Source of the DNA: Coxiella endosymbiont of Ornithodoros amblus
Lineage (GTDB): Bacteria; Pseudomonadota; Gammaproteobacteria; Coxiellales; Coxiellaceae
Reading direction: 5' to 3'
Assembly (NCBI RefSeq): GCF_019425495.1
Contig: NZ_VFIV01000003.1
Location: 1 to 47,019, forward strand
DNA length: 47,019 nucleotides
Shown here in pieces: positions 22,863-31,966 of this stretch. A model generated the notes under the pieces. The model was not told the origin of the DNA, made no database searches, and worked only from the letters and a program-made list of their open reading frames with translations. The position numbers and the translations under genes were made by a program. Each line of letters opens with the position of its first letter. Position 1 is the first letter of the stretch.

Positions 22863-23694
22863 TAATTTACATCGGGGTGCTACAGAAGTAATTCTGTACC
22901 AAAAATTCGGCTTATAACGGTGAACCCGTCAGTAATAAATTGCTATGGTCTCATATCTCAATTAATTACCCGGCAACACCGTGGGAAGTCTAGCGTCTAG
23001 ACAACATGCCGTTTTGGTGGGAAGCTTGCTAGATAGGTGATGCCACGCTTCAAACAAGATTCAAGGCTTGAAGTAAATCATTCCTATCAAAGTAAGATTT
23101 GCGTAATTGGAAATATAAAAATTTTCAGTCGTATCTCTTAACTCCACCAAAAACCAGACAAGGCACTGGTAGGCAAGTTGCGTATCGATTTACCACACTG
23201 AAGTCTTCCTGTTTTTACAAACTATTATGAATGGTTTTACAAAAATAGAATACCATCTGATTTAATTTTTAAATCCAATGATATTAGTAGTGTGGTTTAT
23301 GGACGATACCTCATGAAGTAGAAATACACTTTATTTAAATACTCAGCAGTTCAGTAAATCTGAACAGCAGACATTGAGTGAAAAATTAAGTGAGCAATTT
23401 GGAATTAAAAGCAGTCTAAATTGCGACAAAGAATATATCGTCTTTATATTAGCGCGAAAAGTGTTCCTCGTATGGTTCAGCTTCTCGAAGAACATGTTTT
23501 TCTGCGCTTTCGATATAAATTAGCGTTATGACCCTGTAACGACTGACCCGAAAGGGGAGACTATTCGCGCATTTATTCGAATGGTAATACGCCGACTCCT
23601 GTTTGTCTTAATTAGACTATGACTCAGAAGAGTCTAAGGTTAATGACAGGATGAAGATATAGTCTGCGCTATACGAAAGTATGGAATTATTATG
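22863..23694 (+). mobile_element. group I intron at 23S position 2500
   Basis: The 5' exon GGCACCT (ending at T22,862) pairs with the guide GGGTGCT (22,875-22,881), with U.G at the site. CATCG (22,870-22,874) pairs perfectly with the 3' exon CGATG (23,695-23,699) as P10. The last base is G. The 3' core has AGACTATGACTC and GAAGATATAGTC, typical P7/P3 sequences. It is 832 nt, unrelated in its core to the other two, and contains a dead two-motif LAGLIDADG frame. L2500 lies in the peptidyl-transferase loop and is a recurrent intron site in organelles; I know of no report in C. burnetii. Confidence 0.92.
23000..23530 (+). pseudogene. LAGLIDADG homing endonuclease in intron L2500, dead
   Basis: In pieces: GSLL and then IGDATLQTRFKA near 23,020-23,072 (first LAGLIDADG-type motif, LxGDGxLQ), KTRQGTGRQVAYRFTT, the second motif WFMDD followed by TS and a stop at 23,293-23,310, YLNTQQFSKSEQQTLSEKL, and the end MVQLLEEHVFLRFRYKLAL with TGA at about 23,530. 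The pieces lie in different frames with several stops. The two-motif layout and the CLSEKL-like element suit a monomeric enzyme of the I-ChuI/I-CeuI group. Non-functional. Confidence 0.8.
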
Positions 23695-23728
23695 CGATGT
23701 CGGCTCATCACATCCTGGGGCTGTAGCC

Positions 23729-23761
<33 letters not shown>

Positions 23762-23927
23762 TGGTACGTGAGCTGGGTTTAGAACGTCGTGAGACAGTTC
23801 GGTCCCTATCTGCCGTGGGCGTTGGAGATTTGAGAGGAGCTGCTCCTAGTACGAGAGGACCGGAGTGGACGTACCTCTGGTGTTCCGGTTGTCACGCCAG
23901 TGGCATTGCCGGGTAGCTAAGTACGGA

Positions 23928-23963
<36 letters not shown>

Positions 23964-24143
23964 CCCTCAAGATAAGATCTCCCGGACCTTTAAGGTCCCT
24001 AAAGATTCGTTGAAGACGACAACGTTGATAGGCAGGGTGTGGAAGCTCAGTAATGAGTGAAGCTAACCTGTACTAATTAATCGTGCGGCTTGACTATGTA
24101 ACCCTAAGTGGTTTCTATTGTCTTTACTAATTTTCACTAGTTT

Positions 24144-24257
24144 CCTGGCGGCCATGGCGAGCGGGCCCCACCTGATTCCATTCCGAACTCAGAAGTGAAA
24201 ACGCTTAGCGCCGATGATAGTGTGGGTTTCCCATGCGAAAGTAGGTCACCGCCAGGT
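24144..24257 (+). rRNA. rrf: 5S ribosomal RNA
   Basis: CCTGGCGGCCATGGCGAGCG at the 5' end pairs with CACCGCCAGG at the 3' end; conserved CCACCTGATTCCATTCCGAA and GAAAGTAGGTCACCGCC are present. About 114 bases. Confidence 0.95.
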
Positions 24258-24265
24258 TTTATATT

Positions 24266-24306
24266 AAAAACCCCCTGTTGCTATAAAAAGTGACAGGGGT
24301 TTTTTC
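24266..24306 (+). terminator. rRNA operon terminator
   Basis: AAAAACCCCCTGT and ACAGGGGTTTTTT form a stem with a loop TGCTATAAAAAGTG-like and end in a run of T. A typical intrinsic terminator just after 5S. Confidence 0.88.
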
Positions 24307-24772
24307 TTTAGTTTAAGAGTATTTTTAAGGTTTCCTGGTTATAATCTCTAGTGCAAAAATACGAATAGTGGAATTTTGTATAAGAATTGATGAAATAAAT
24401 GAAGAAGCAGAGCTATTCTCAAAAATTGAAGTGGAGTTAAACCCTCTCTATGACGTAGCAGACTAATTTTCTGGAGGTGTAGATATACAAGGTCATAAAT
24501 TTTAATATTCGACCTATGAGAATCCAGGGAAGCTTTACCAACAGGCGTGCAACTTATCAATTTATCTTTTATTTGTAAACAGATAAAAGCATGGATAGTG
24601 CCACTTTGCTTTTCAATTTATCTTTGTTAAATATAAAATTGGTTATATTTTGAATGTCTACCTAAATATAAGATTTTGTATAGGGGTCTAAGATGATACT
24701 CCGCTTCATTCAATGTACAAGAAATGATATGGTCGTCAGATTTTAATAAGAAAATTTTAGTTTTGATGCTTT
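24307..24772. other. AT-rich stretch without a recognisable gene
   Basis: I see only scattered short frames. A plus-strand reading near 24,350-24,560 (CIRIDEINEEAELFSKIEV then frame loss and ENPGKLYQQACNLSIYLL) looks protein-like, so this may be the end of a decayed gene, but I recognise no family. Confidence 0.3.
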
Positions 24773-25300
24773 TTACAAAATACTTTCTTCCTTTTGGTAA
24801 AAGTTATAGAAAAAACTGGACTTATATTTGTTAAAAAATTTCTGATCCTGAATAGTATTCTCACGTTTAATTATTTTAATTCTGGTGTTCATATACAGGC
24901 TGTTTAAAAAACATTCCAAAACCGAACGAAATAAAAAGAAAAAATTTGTATAACTGTGTGTGGTGCAAACGCCGACCAAGGTTTGATGACGTGCATAGAG
25001 CCATCTAAAAAATAAGCTAAGCAGAAAAACCAAGGCGACGAATATCGCTGATACCATAACGTGAGTGCTTGGATAAATTAGATTACTCATTATAATAGAG
25101 AAAATAATACTTTATTTTCCTAAAAAAACGCTGTAAACAAGTTTGTAATACCGCTTTAGTCATAATTTTTTGTAAAAAGCTGAAGATAATGTAAGTTACA
25201 ATAATTAGAACCATAATTCCAACTGAGTCGCTGTCAAATTCCAGACCGAAAAAAAGATCGGGTTTGATATCTTTCCTTCACAATAAAGTAAAACTAATTT
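24773..25300 (-). pseudogene. decayed membrane protein segment
   Basis: The minus strand from 25,090 reads MSNLIYPSTHVMVSAIFVAL and FLLSLFFRWLYARHQTLVGV, a hydrophobic helix, then a less structured part. Upstream (25,150-25,300) a second hydrophobic piece, VGIMVLIIVTYIIFSFLQKI, is out of frame. They may belong to one membrane protein, possibly the same gene as the cyclic-nucleotide-binding domain just upstream. No family assigned. Confidence 0.35.
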
Positions 25301-25379
25301 TATAAACGGTATTAGAACTAAAATAGGTAAACTAAGAATTATTCCTTGTTATTTTTTTATACAAATCTGGTTTAGACTT

Positions 25380-25745
25380 GATAAGAGAGTTAAAATCATC
25401 CATAGCAAGGACGAATACGCTTGTATCGTTCAGGGCTTGTATCGATTCTGAACGAGGTTGCTTATCCAATGGACTCATTTCACCTATGGTATTCCCTGCT
25501 TTAAGTGTAGTGATTTAATGTTCATGTTTTTCCTTGGATAATTGTCTTATGACAGCGAGTTTCCCCTTCAAAAAAAAGTAAATCGTTTTAGGTTTTTGTT
25601 TTTCACAAATGATGAAATCGTTTTTATCAACGTAACTAGTATTCCCTTTATTTAAAAAAGGCGCGAATTCCTCATTAGAGAGACCTTCAAATAATGAAAT
25701 TCGGTGAATTTTAGAGCATAGGCCTTGGTTATTTTGTGACTCACT
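25380..25745 (-). pseudogene. cyclic nucleotide-binding domain protein, decayed
   Basis: The pieces ISLFEGLSNEEFAPFLNKGN, TSYVDKNDFIICEKQKPKTI, LKGKLAVIRQLSKEKHEH, and AGNTIGEMSPLDKQPRSESI then ALNDTSVFVLAMDDF follow the order of a cNMP-binding (Crp-type) domain, including the GEMSxLDxxPRSxSxxAL phosphate-binding cassette. A frameshift in the T/A run near 25,570 and a stop after KEKHEH break it. It is probably the N-terminal sensor of a membrane or regulatory protein continuing towards 24,773. Confidence 0.65.
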
Positions 25746-26087
25746 CTATCACCTAAAAATCATTTTTAGGGAATAATTCGCTCCGGTTTAAACTGAATAG
25801 AACAACAATCAAGCCATAATAATTCTTTATCTGTAGGAAAGCGAAGTCTAACTTTTAGCCAGTGTGATATTTAGATAAACAGATTTTGTAAAAATTTTAG
25901 ACGGAAAAATTAGAGGCTATCTATTATCTATGTCAGACTGGGCTCCTACGCATGATTATTCCACTAAGTCTTGATGGCGACAAAAAATACGCTCCATTTA
26001 TAATTTAGATTTAGGTTCAGAAAATGAAAAATTTAAACTAGTGCGCGGGAGCCACCGCCAGAGTGAAGATTTTTTAGTGTCTAGACC

Positions 26088-27455
26088 CTAACATTCCGTG
26101 ATATTCACTGCCACGGCCAAACCGCCTTTCGAGGTTTCTTTATAAATAGTACTCATATTATGGCCGATTTCACGCATGGTGTTGATTACCATATCTAATG
26201 AAATTTTATGCTCTCCATCCTCAGCCAGCGCCAAACGCGCTGCATTAACAGCTTTTACCGAACCCATCGCATTGCGTTCGATGCAAGGAATTTGCACAAG
26301 CCCTGCAACAGGATCGCAGGTGAGTCCTAAATTATGCTCCATTCCTATTTCTGCTGCATTCTCCACTTGAAAAATAGTTCCGCCTAAAGCAGCTGCTAAA
26401 CCGGCGGCGGCCATAGAACAAGCTACGCCCACTTCGCCTTGGCATCCCATTTCCGCTCCAGAAATAGAGGCACTTTTTTTGTAGAGTATGCCAATAGCAC
26501 CGGCCGTTAATAAAAAGTCCGTGATGCCTTTTTCGCTCGCGTCTTTACAAAAATATTTATAATAATTCAAAACGGCTGGAATAATGCCAGCGGCTCCGTT
26601 AGTTGGCGCAGTCACAACACGAGCACCGGCCGCATTTTCTTCATTAACAGCCATTGCATACACGTTCAACCAATTCATTGTTTGTGGATGCTTGGCGTCC
26701 GGTGGGCCAATGGCGAGTAATTTTCGGTACAGTGAGGGGGCGCGACGGCGCACATTGAGCGGCCCTGCGAGGAAACCGTCCGCTTGACAACCTTTGTTTA
26801 TACAATTTTCCATCACTGTTGCAATATGCATTAATCTCTTGAAAATGGTTTTTTCATCGCAGCTCGTTTTTTCATTCGCTAGTATAACTGCTGCAATGGA
26901 AAGCGATTGATGTTGGCAATGCGCCATCAGTTCTGCGGCGGAATTAAATGGATAGGGAGCATCATCTTTGGTTTTTACTAATTTATTTCGCCGTTCATCA
27001 TTAACGATAAAACCGCCACCAACGGAAAAATAAAGAGATTTTTGGATAAGGGCGGCATTTTTACTATAAGCTCTGAATTCTACGGCATTGGAATGGAAAT
27101 CAAAAGTTTCCTGATAATTAAAAATAATGTCATCCGCAAGGGAAAAATTAAGGGGGTATTGATTTAATAAAGCGACTTGACCTCCAGTCTCAACGTTCCT
27201 GATCCGATCCTCAATGGAGTCCGGATTAACCGTTTCGGGACTTTCCCCTATTAACCCTATAACAACCGCCTTATCCGTTCCATGTCCTTTTCCGGTAAAA
27301 GCCAATGAACCATACAAAGTAATCGTCAATCGGTCGATATCTGATATCCGATCCACTAATCCCCGAACAAATTCATTCGCTGCCCGCATGGGGCCGACCG
27401 TGTGTGAACTGGAAGGACCGATCCCGATGGAGAATAAGTCAAAAACGCTAATCAT
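26088..27455 (-). CDS. sdaA: L-serine ammonia-lyase (iron-sulfur type)
   Basis: SdaA deaminates L-serine to pyruvate and ammonia with a [4Fe-4S] cluster as Lewis acid. The 455-residue single-chain protein starts [20 protein letters not shown], with the substrate-entry [14 protein letters not shown] motif. Three cysteines that can bind the cluster are visible in [36 protein letters not shown] (two). Length matches E. coli SdaA (454). No damage. It is surrounded on one side by a decayed stretch and is divergent from ampG; the pair is separated by 180 bases. It may supply pyruvate from amino acids, fitting an intracellular diet. Confidence 0.95.
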   Translation of the reverse strand: MISVFDLFSIGIGPSSSHTVGPMRAANEFVRGLVDRISDIDRLTITLYGSLAFTGKGHGTDKAVVIGLIGESPETVNPDSIEDRIRNVETGGQVALLNQYPLNFSLADDIIFNYQETFDFHSNAVEFRAYSKNAALIQKSLYFSVGGGFIVNDERRNKLVKTKDDAPYPFNSAAELMAHCQHQSLSIAAVILANEKTSCDEKTIFKRLMHIATVMENCINKGCQADGFLAGPLNVRRRAPSLYRKLLAIGPPDAKHPQTMNWLNVYAMAVNEENAAGARVVTAPTNGAAGIIPAVLNYYKYFCKDASEKGITDFLLTAGAIGILYKKSASISGAEMGCQGEVGVACSMAAAGLAAALGGTIFQVENAAEIGMEHNLGLTCDPVAGLVQIPCIERNAMGSVKAVNAARLALAEDGEHKISLDMVINTMREIGHNMSTIYKETSKGGLAVAVNITEC

Positions 27456-27635
27456 ATGAATTTAAACCTAGGAAGTGAAGGGTAAATTATAGCTATCTTA
27501 ACATTTTTACCAAGTCGAAGTCCAAGTGCTGAGAAAAAGGCACGTGTAAAAAACTGGTATTTAGAACCCTGATCCCCACAGCAAAATTAACGGGTATCTC
27601 TTGACAGATCTGGTCAAATTCTATATCAACACCTA

Positions 27636-28946
27636 ATGAACCACGAGAACCAGGAATCTTCTGGGCGCCTTTTGTTCAATCGTCGTGTCATTACGGTGCT
27701 GTTCCTCAGTTTTTCTTCCACGTTGCCGCTTGTGTTGCTAACAGGAACTTTACAAGCGTGGTACACCGCGGCGGGCGTTAACCTTATAGTGATTGGGAGC
27801 TTGAGTCTTTTACAGTACGCTTATTTGCTTAAATTTGTGTGGGCGCCTTTTATGGATCGGTATGCGCCGCTAGGATTGGGGCGGCGACGAAGTTGGATTT
27901 TGTTAACGCAAATCAGTCTTGCCGGAGCTCTGGCTATTATGGCTTTTATGAACCCGGCGCATCATCCGTGGGAATTATTTTGGTTGTCTGCCGTGGTGGC
28001 GTTTATTTCCGCTTCGCAGGATGTCGTTATCGATGGCTATCGAGTAGATGTTTTGCGCCAAAAAGAACGTGGCTTTGGGGTGGCGGTGACGACAGTCGGC
28101 GGTCGAGTGGCGATGTTAGTGGGGGGCGGATTATCGTTAATTTTGGCGGCAGATTATGGTTGGCGGGCCACTTACTTAACAATGGCTTTATTAATGCTGA
28201 TCCAAATTATTCCAACTTTGACCGCACCTAATCCTGAAAAATCGGTTTATCCCCCATTAACGTTGCACGCTGTTGTGGCGCCTTTTCGGGAATTATTGAC
28301 CTGTAAACATATCGTTATGATTTTGCTGCTGGTTTTAATTTATAAATTTGGTGACGCACTTACTTTATCCTTAAACACAACTTTTTTAATGCGCGGCGTT
28401 GGTTTTACGCTTTTAGAATTGGGTTATAGTTATAAATTAGTCAGCGTAATCGCTTCGTTATTAGGCGGATTTGCCGGCGGATTTTTTATGCCACGGTTAG
28501 GGCTGTATCGATCGCTAATGGTTTTTGGGTTTTTACAAACCGTGACTAACCTTTTTTTCATGGTGTTAGCGTTGGTAGGGAAAAATTTTCCTGTCATGAT
28601 AGCGTCGATTTTTTCCGATTATTTTTGCGGAGGCTTATCAACAGCAGCTTTTGTTGCCTTTTTAATAGCGCTTTGTAAGCAGGAATACTCTGCGACGCAA
28701 TACGCAATTTTATCGGCATTGATGGCCGTAAGTCGCGTGGTGATTGGCCCCGTAGCTGCTTATCTCGTCAATCATATGGGGTGGACTCCTTTTTATTTAA
28801 CCACTTTTTTTGCTGGTTTTCCCGCCTTGTTGATTTTACGCTGGCTACGGGACCGACTTGATTTTAGCGTGGATACGCTGGGATTTAAAGGAAAATCCGT
28901 CCCAAAAACCTTCTCCTCGCAGGGTAACCATATAACTGACAAGTAA
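27636..28946 (+). CDS. ampG: AmpG-type muropeptide permease (MFS)
   Basis: The 436-residue protein is a major facilitator with about 12 hydrophobic segments. AmpG imports GlcNAc-anhydroMurNAc-peptides for murein recycling. Family-like segments are TLQAWYTAAGVNLIVIGSLS and FVWAPFMDRYAPLGLGRRRS (AmpG has LKFLWAPxxDRxxPPxxGRRRGW) and SQDVVIDGYRVDVL. Start ATG 27,636. It is shorter at the C-terminus than E. coli AmpG (491). AnmK, which acts downstream, is dead in this window, so imported anhydro-sugars may not be fully reused; the peptide part could be. Substrate is inferred from family similarity. Confidence 0.88.
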   Translation: MNHENQESSGRLLFNRRVITVLFLSFSSTLPLVLLTGTLQAWYTAAGVNLIVIGSLSLLQYAYLLKFVWAPFMDRYAPLGLGRRRSWILLTQISLAGALAIMAFMNPAHHPWELFWLSAVVAFISASQDVVIDGYRVDVLRQKERGFGVAVTTVGGRVAMLVGGGLSLILAADYGWRATYLTMALLMLIQIIPTLTAPNPEKSVYPPLTLHAVVAPFRELLTCKHIVMILLLVLIYKFGDALTLSLNTTFLMRGVGFTLLELGYSYKLVSVIASLLGGFAGGFFMPRLGLYRSLMVFGFLQTVTNLFFMVLALVGKNFPVMIASIFSDYFCGGLSTAAFVAFLIALCKQEYSATQYAILSALMAVSRVVIGPVAAYLVNHMGWTPFYLTTFFAGFPALLILRWLRDRLDFSVDTLGFKGKSVPKTFSSQGNHITDK

Positions 28947-29021
28947 TTGCTCATCGCGACAAACTAATTATTAGTTGGACAATTCGGATGTTTCTCTATC
29001 ACCTAAAAATAGGTAATTCTA

Positions 29022-29190
29022 TGAAAAAATTAAAATTTTTAACTGTTCTTACAGGAACCAGGCGCTTTCTTGTTTTCTAGCATTGCGCTCCTAGCGCCTC
29101 AAATAGGACTTCGTGACCTTCAGTCGGGCACGGGAGGCCTTTGTGATTTTGATACTAAGGCATTACAGGATTTTGATGGCGCGCTTTAAA
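29022..29190 (+). pseudogene. remnant of a small exported protein
   Basis: ATG 29,022 begins MKKLKFLTVLTGT, like the start of a signal peptide, and then loses its frame; ALLAPQIGLRDLQSGTGGLC and DFDTKALQDFDGAL follow in another frame. The whole would be ~55 residues. I recognise no family; it lies in the 275-base gap between ampG and tamB, which otherwise holds nothing visible. Confidence 0.3.
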
Positions 29191-29221
29191 AAGAACCGCC
29201 ATACAAATCTTCTAATCCAAA

Positions 29222-31966
29222 TTAATTCCTTTCAATGGAATACAAAACGTCTACGCCGCTACCAAGGGAGCTAACTTCGGTTTGAATAGCCCAATTTTCG
29301 CTAATTAAATAACGGATTTGGATGCCATTGATGGAGGTAGTAATTCCCCGGCTGTAGCGGATATAAATTCGTGGGGAAAGATAGCGCCCGACAACAAAAG
29401 CGCTTTGAGTAGGGCCGCCCAATGCAGCGATAGTCGTTTGAGGTTCAATGCCAAGTTCAGTTAATCCTAAGCCTTGGGAAATCTGATCGACCACACCGCC
29501 CGCTGAGGTTTTCCCACCGCTAATATTTAACGTATCAACCGCTGCGGAATGGCCAAAAATTAAAAAAGATAAAATGTCGGCTTGAGTAAGGTTTGGATCA
29601 GAAGAATATAACGTTACTTCGGGATGGTGAAGAGTACCTTCCACATCGAGACCTACCATAATCGTAGGACCGCCAAGTTGATGAACAATTGCTGACGTTT
29701 TAATTGTCCGGGTGGCGCGAACGCTCAACATAGGGTTAGTAATAGGGCTTTGAATAAACGTTACCGCTGAATGGGGGGCAATATCCATGGTCCGTCCATG
29801 AGTCGTGAAAGTCCCATCGATAATGGTGATCCGGCCATTAGCTATCATGACCTGGTTGGGCAGTTTTAATAAAGTGAGCTCACCGGCTAACCGACCCTTT
29901 GCGCCGAGAGAATCCAATAGAATTTGGTCGCCCAAGAAAATGATTTTAATATTAATATTGGTTTGCCATGGTGTTTGTTTTTCATCAGTACCGATAAAAA
30001 CAACATCTCCCGTTAACGCAGCAACCTTGCTAAAGGTAGTTGGTTTGAGGATGGCGCGAGGGATGGTGAGAGTTCCCATAATATCAATATTACGATCCAT
30101 AATGTCGATTTTTAATTCCCCGGATCCGTAAATAATGTATTCATGCGTATTTACAATTAAAAGATTTTCGCCATGCACGGTGAGAGTGGTGGAGCGTCTC
30201 GGCGTGTCTAATCGAGTTTGACCCGTGATTTGGATCGGCTGATTTTGGGAATAACCTTTCATCCGGTAATTTATGGTGGAACCTATTGAATCTATGGAAC
30301 CGTGAACCTGAGTAATGGAAACTTGAAGCTGTGGAAAATCGATGCTGCCCTCTTCTAATTGTAATGTGCCATTGACTGAGGGGCGTTCGATTCTGCCGCT
30401 AATAGCTAAATTGGCGACTAACCACCCATGCAGTTGAATGGTATCCGGCAAGAATAATTTAACGATGGCTGCGTCATTGGAATTAACAGTCAAAGTGCCA
30501 TTAACGGTAGACAAAGGAATCCTGTTCCAGCGCCCTTGTAAACATAAATGATTCGGTCCCGAGTACAAGCAAAACGCTGAAATAGTGGCGTGATCGGCGG
30601 TAATGATGAGCATTGAAGAACGATCGATATCCCACTTGCCAAATTTTTGTGATTGGATAGTAAAATGGCTAAATACACTCCGCCAAACTTTATTTTGTAA
30701 ATTGCCGTCTAATAATAAATTAACTGTGGTTCTACCCACTTCAGCATTATCAATAAATATATTGGCTTTTATATGATGAGCATGTGGCTGACCACTGGCG
30801 TCAATTTTTAACGCGGATAATCGATGAAGAGGCGTATGAACGTGCTGAGCATTAATTGTAATTGTGAAAGATTGATTAGAGCTAGTATCAATATTCCAAT
30901 GCCCTTCAAGTGCACTAATTCGGTAAGCGGGGAATATAATGTTGTGCCCCGTTGCTTCACCATTAATAATAGAAAATTGCGTATGACCTGAAATAGTGCC
31001 GTGACTTTGTAGACTTCCTTTTGCCGTAGCGAGGAGACTCGAAAAATCAGCCACATTAATAATCCATGCTAAGTTCCATTGTTGGAAATGTTCACCCGCA
31101 ATATGCATATAGGCCTTTTTTGTTTGTAGCATGCCGGTTAATGTAAAATCAGGTGATTCGTTTGTTTTATGTTTGCCTTTGGTTTTGAGTTGAATTGTCA
31201 ATTGTTGTGGCCAATTGCGATTAAATTTTCGCAAGTTTAAATCAACCATATCCAGATTAATATCCCACTTAAAAATAGGATAAAAATACACTTTAACAAA
31301 AGCATTAAGATGGCCATTAAGTGTGTGGGCTTCATGCGTTTGTAATTCAATCCATTGACGGGTTCCTTTTCCTGTCATCCGCCAATTGATATCTTTACTT
31401 TTTGCTTGTAGGGAAAGCTGATAATTATTGTGCGTGCCTTTTGAGTGTAAATAGATATTTAACGGATAAGGCTGGGTAATTTGCGCCTGAATATCGCCAT
31501 TTAACACATAATTAAATTCAATCTGATTCAGTAAAATAGTTTTAAAATGAACAGGATAGTAGAGTGGGTATTTGATACTTAAATTTTTTAAAAGACCTCG
31601 ATGCATACTAATATCAAAGGGAAGACAGGATTTCGTTTCTTCGATGCGAAGAGGAAGCAGGATTTTTATATTGTCGGCATGCAATTGGGTAATGTGCAGA
31701 ACACCTCTTAATAAATAAAAAAGCTGCCACTTCACTTGTAATTTAGCCACAGTAATTTCCAATCCCCTGTGGCGATAGCTAAAATTAGAAATCGCGATAG
31801 GGCCTGTGGGAATTCCGGAAGCGCTGGAATAATTAAGTTCGCCAGGAACAGCTTTTTTTGCAATTCGCAAACCGATGTTTAATCCCACGGGCGTCATCAT
31901 TGAAATTGTCAAAAAACCAACGAGAATGGCGAGTGAAATCAGTATTCCAGTGACCCACTTAATCAT
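29222..31966 (-). CDS. tamB: TamB, translocation and assembly module subunit
   Basis: TamB is a periplasm-spanning AsmA/DUF490-type protein that works with TamA in outer-membrane protein insertion and lipid traffic. The chosen start, ATG 31,966, overlaps the tamA stop by ATGA and gives MIKWVTGILISLAILVGFLT, an N-terminal membrane anchor (914 aa); the frame is open 11 codons further. The C-terminal ~300 residues hold the DUF490/TamB_C domain, with IFLGDQILLDSLGAKGRLAG and DPNLTQADILSFLIFGHSA, ending in YLISENWAIQTEVSSLGSGV, typical of the barrel-like tail. E. coli TamB is 1,259, so this is short but complete at both ends, as in C. burnetii-type relatives. Confidence 0.88.
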   Translation of the reverse strand: MIKWVTGILISLAILVGFLTISMMTPVGLNIGLRIAKKAVPGELNYSSASGIPTGPIAISNFSYRHRGLEITVAKLQVKWQLFYLLRGVLHITQLHADNIKILLPLRIEETKSCLPFDISMHRGLLKNLSIKYPLYYPVHFKTILLNQIEFNYVLNGDIQAQITQPYPLNIYLHSKGTHNNYQLSLQAKSKDINWRMTGKGTRQWIELQTHEAHTLNGHLNAFVKVYFYPIFKWDINLDMVDLNLRKFNRNWPQQLTIQLKTKGKHKTNESPDFTLTGMLQTKKAYMHIAGEHFQQWNLAWIINVADFSSLLATAKGSLQSHGTISGHTQFSIINGEATGHNIIFPAYRISALEGHWNIDTSSNQSFTITINAQHVHTPLHRLSALKIDASGQPHAHHIKANIFIDNAEVGRTTVNLLLDGNLQNKVWRSVFSHFTIQSQKFGKWDIDRSSMLIITADHATISAFCLYSGPNHLCLQGRWNRIPLSTVNGTLTVNSNDAAIVKLFLPDTIQLHGWLVANLAISGRIERPSVNGTLQLEEGSIDFPQLQVSITQVHGSIDSIGSTINYRMKGYSQNQPIQITGQTRLDTPRRSTTLTVHGENLLIVNTHEYIIYGSGELKIDIMDRNIDIMGTLTIPRAILKPTTFSKVAALTGDVVFIGTDEKQTPWQTNINIKIIFLGDQILLDSLGAKGRLAGELTLLKLPNQVMIANGRITIIDGTFTTHGRTMDIAPHSAVTFIQSPITNPMLSVRATRTIKTSAIVHQLGGPTIMVGLDVEGTLHHPEVTLYSSDPNLTQADILSFLIFGHSAAVDTLNISGGKTSAGGVVDQISQGLGLTELGIEPQTTIAALGGPTQSAFVVGRYLSPRIYIRYSRGITTSINGIQIRYLISENWAIQTEVSSLGSGVDVLYSIERN

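Noticed and set aside
26176-27459. Plus-strand frames opposite sdaA
   Set aside because: They are shadows of the coding strand; no ribosome site and no family.
29805-30131. A 108-codon plus-strand frame opposite tamB
   Set aside because: It is antisense to an intact, well-recognised gene; composition mirrors tamB codons.
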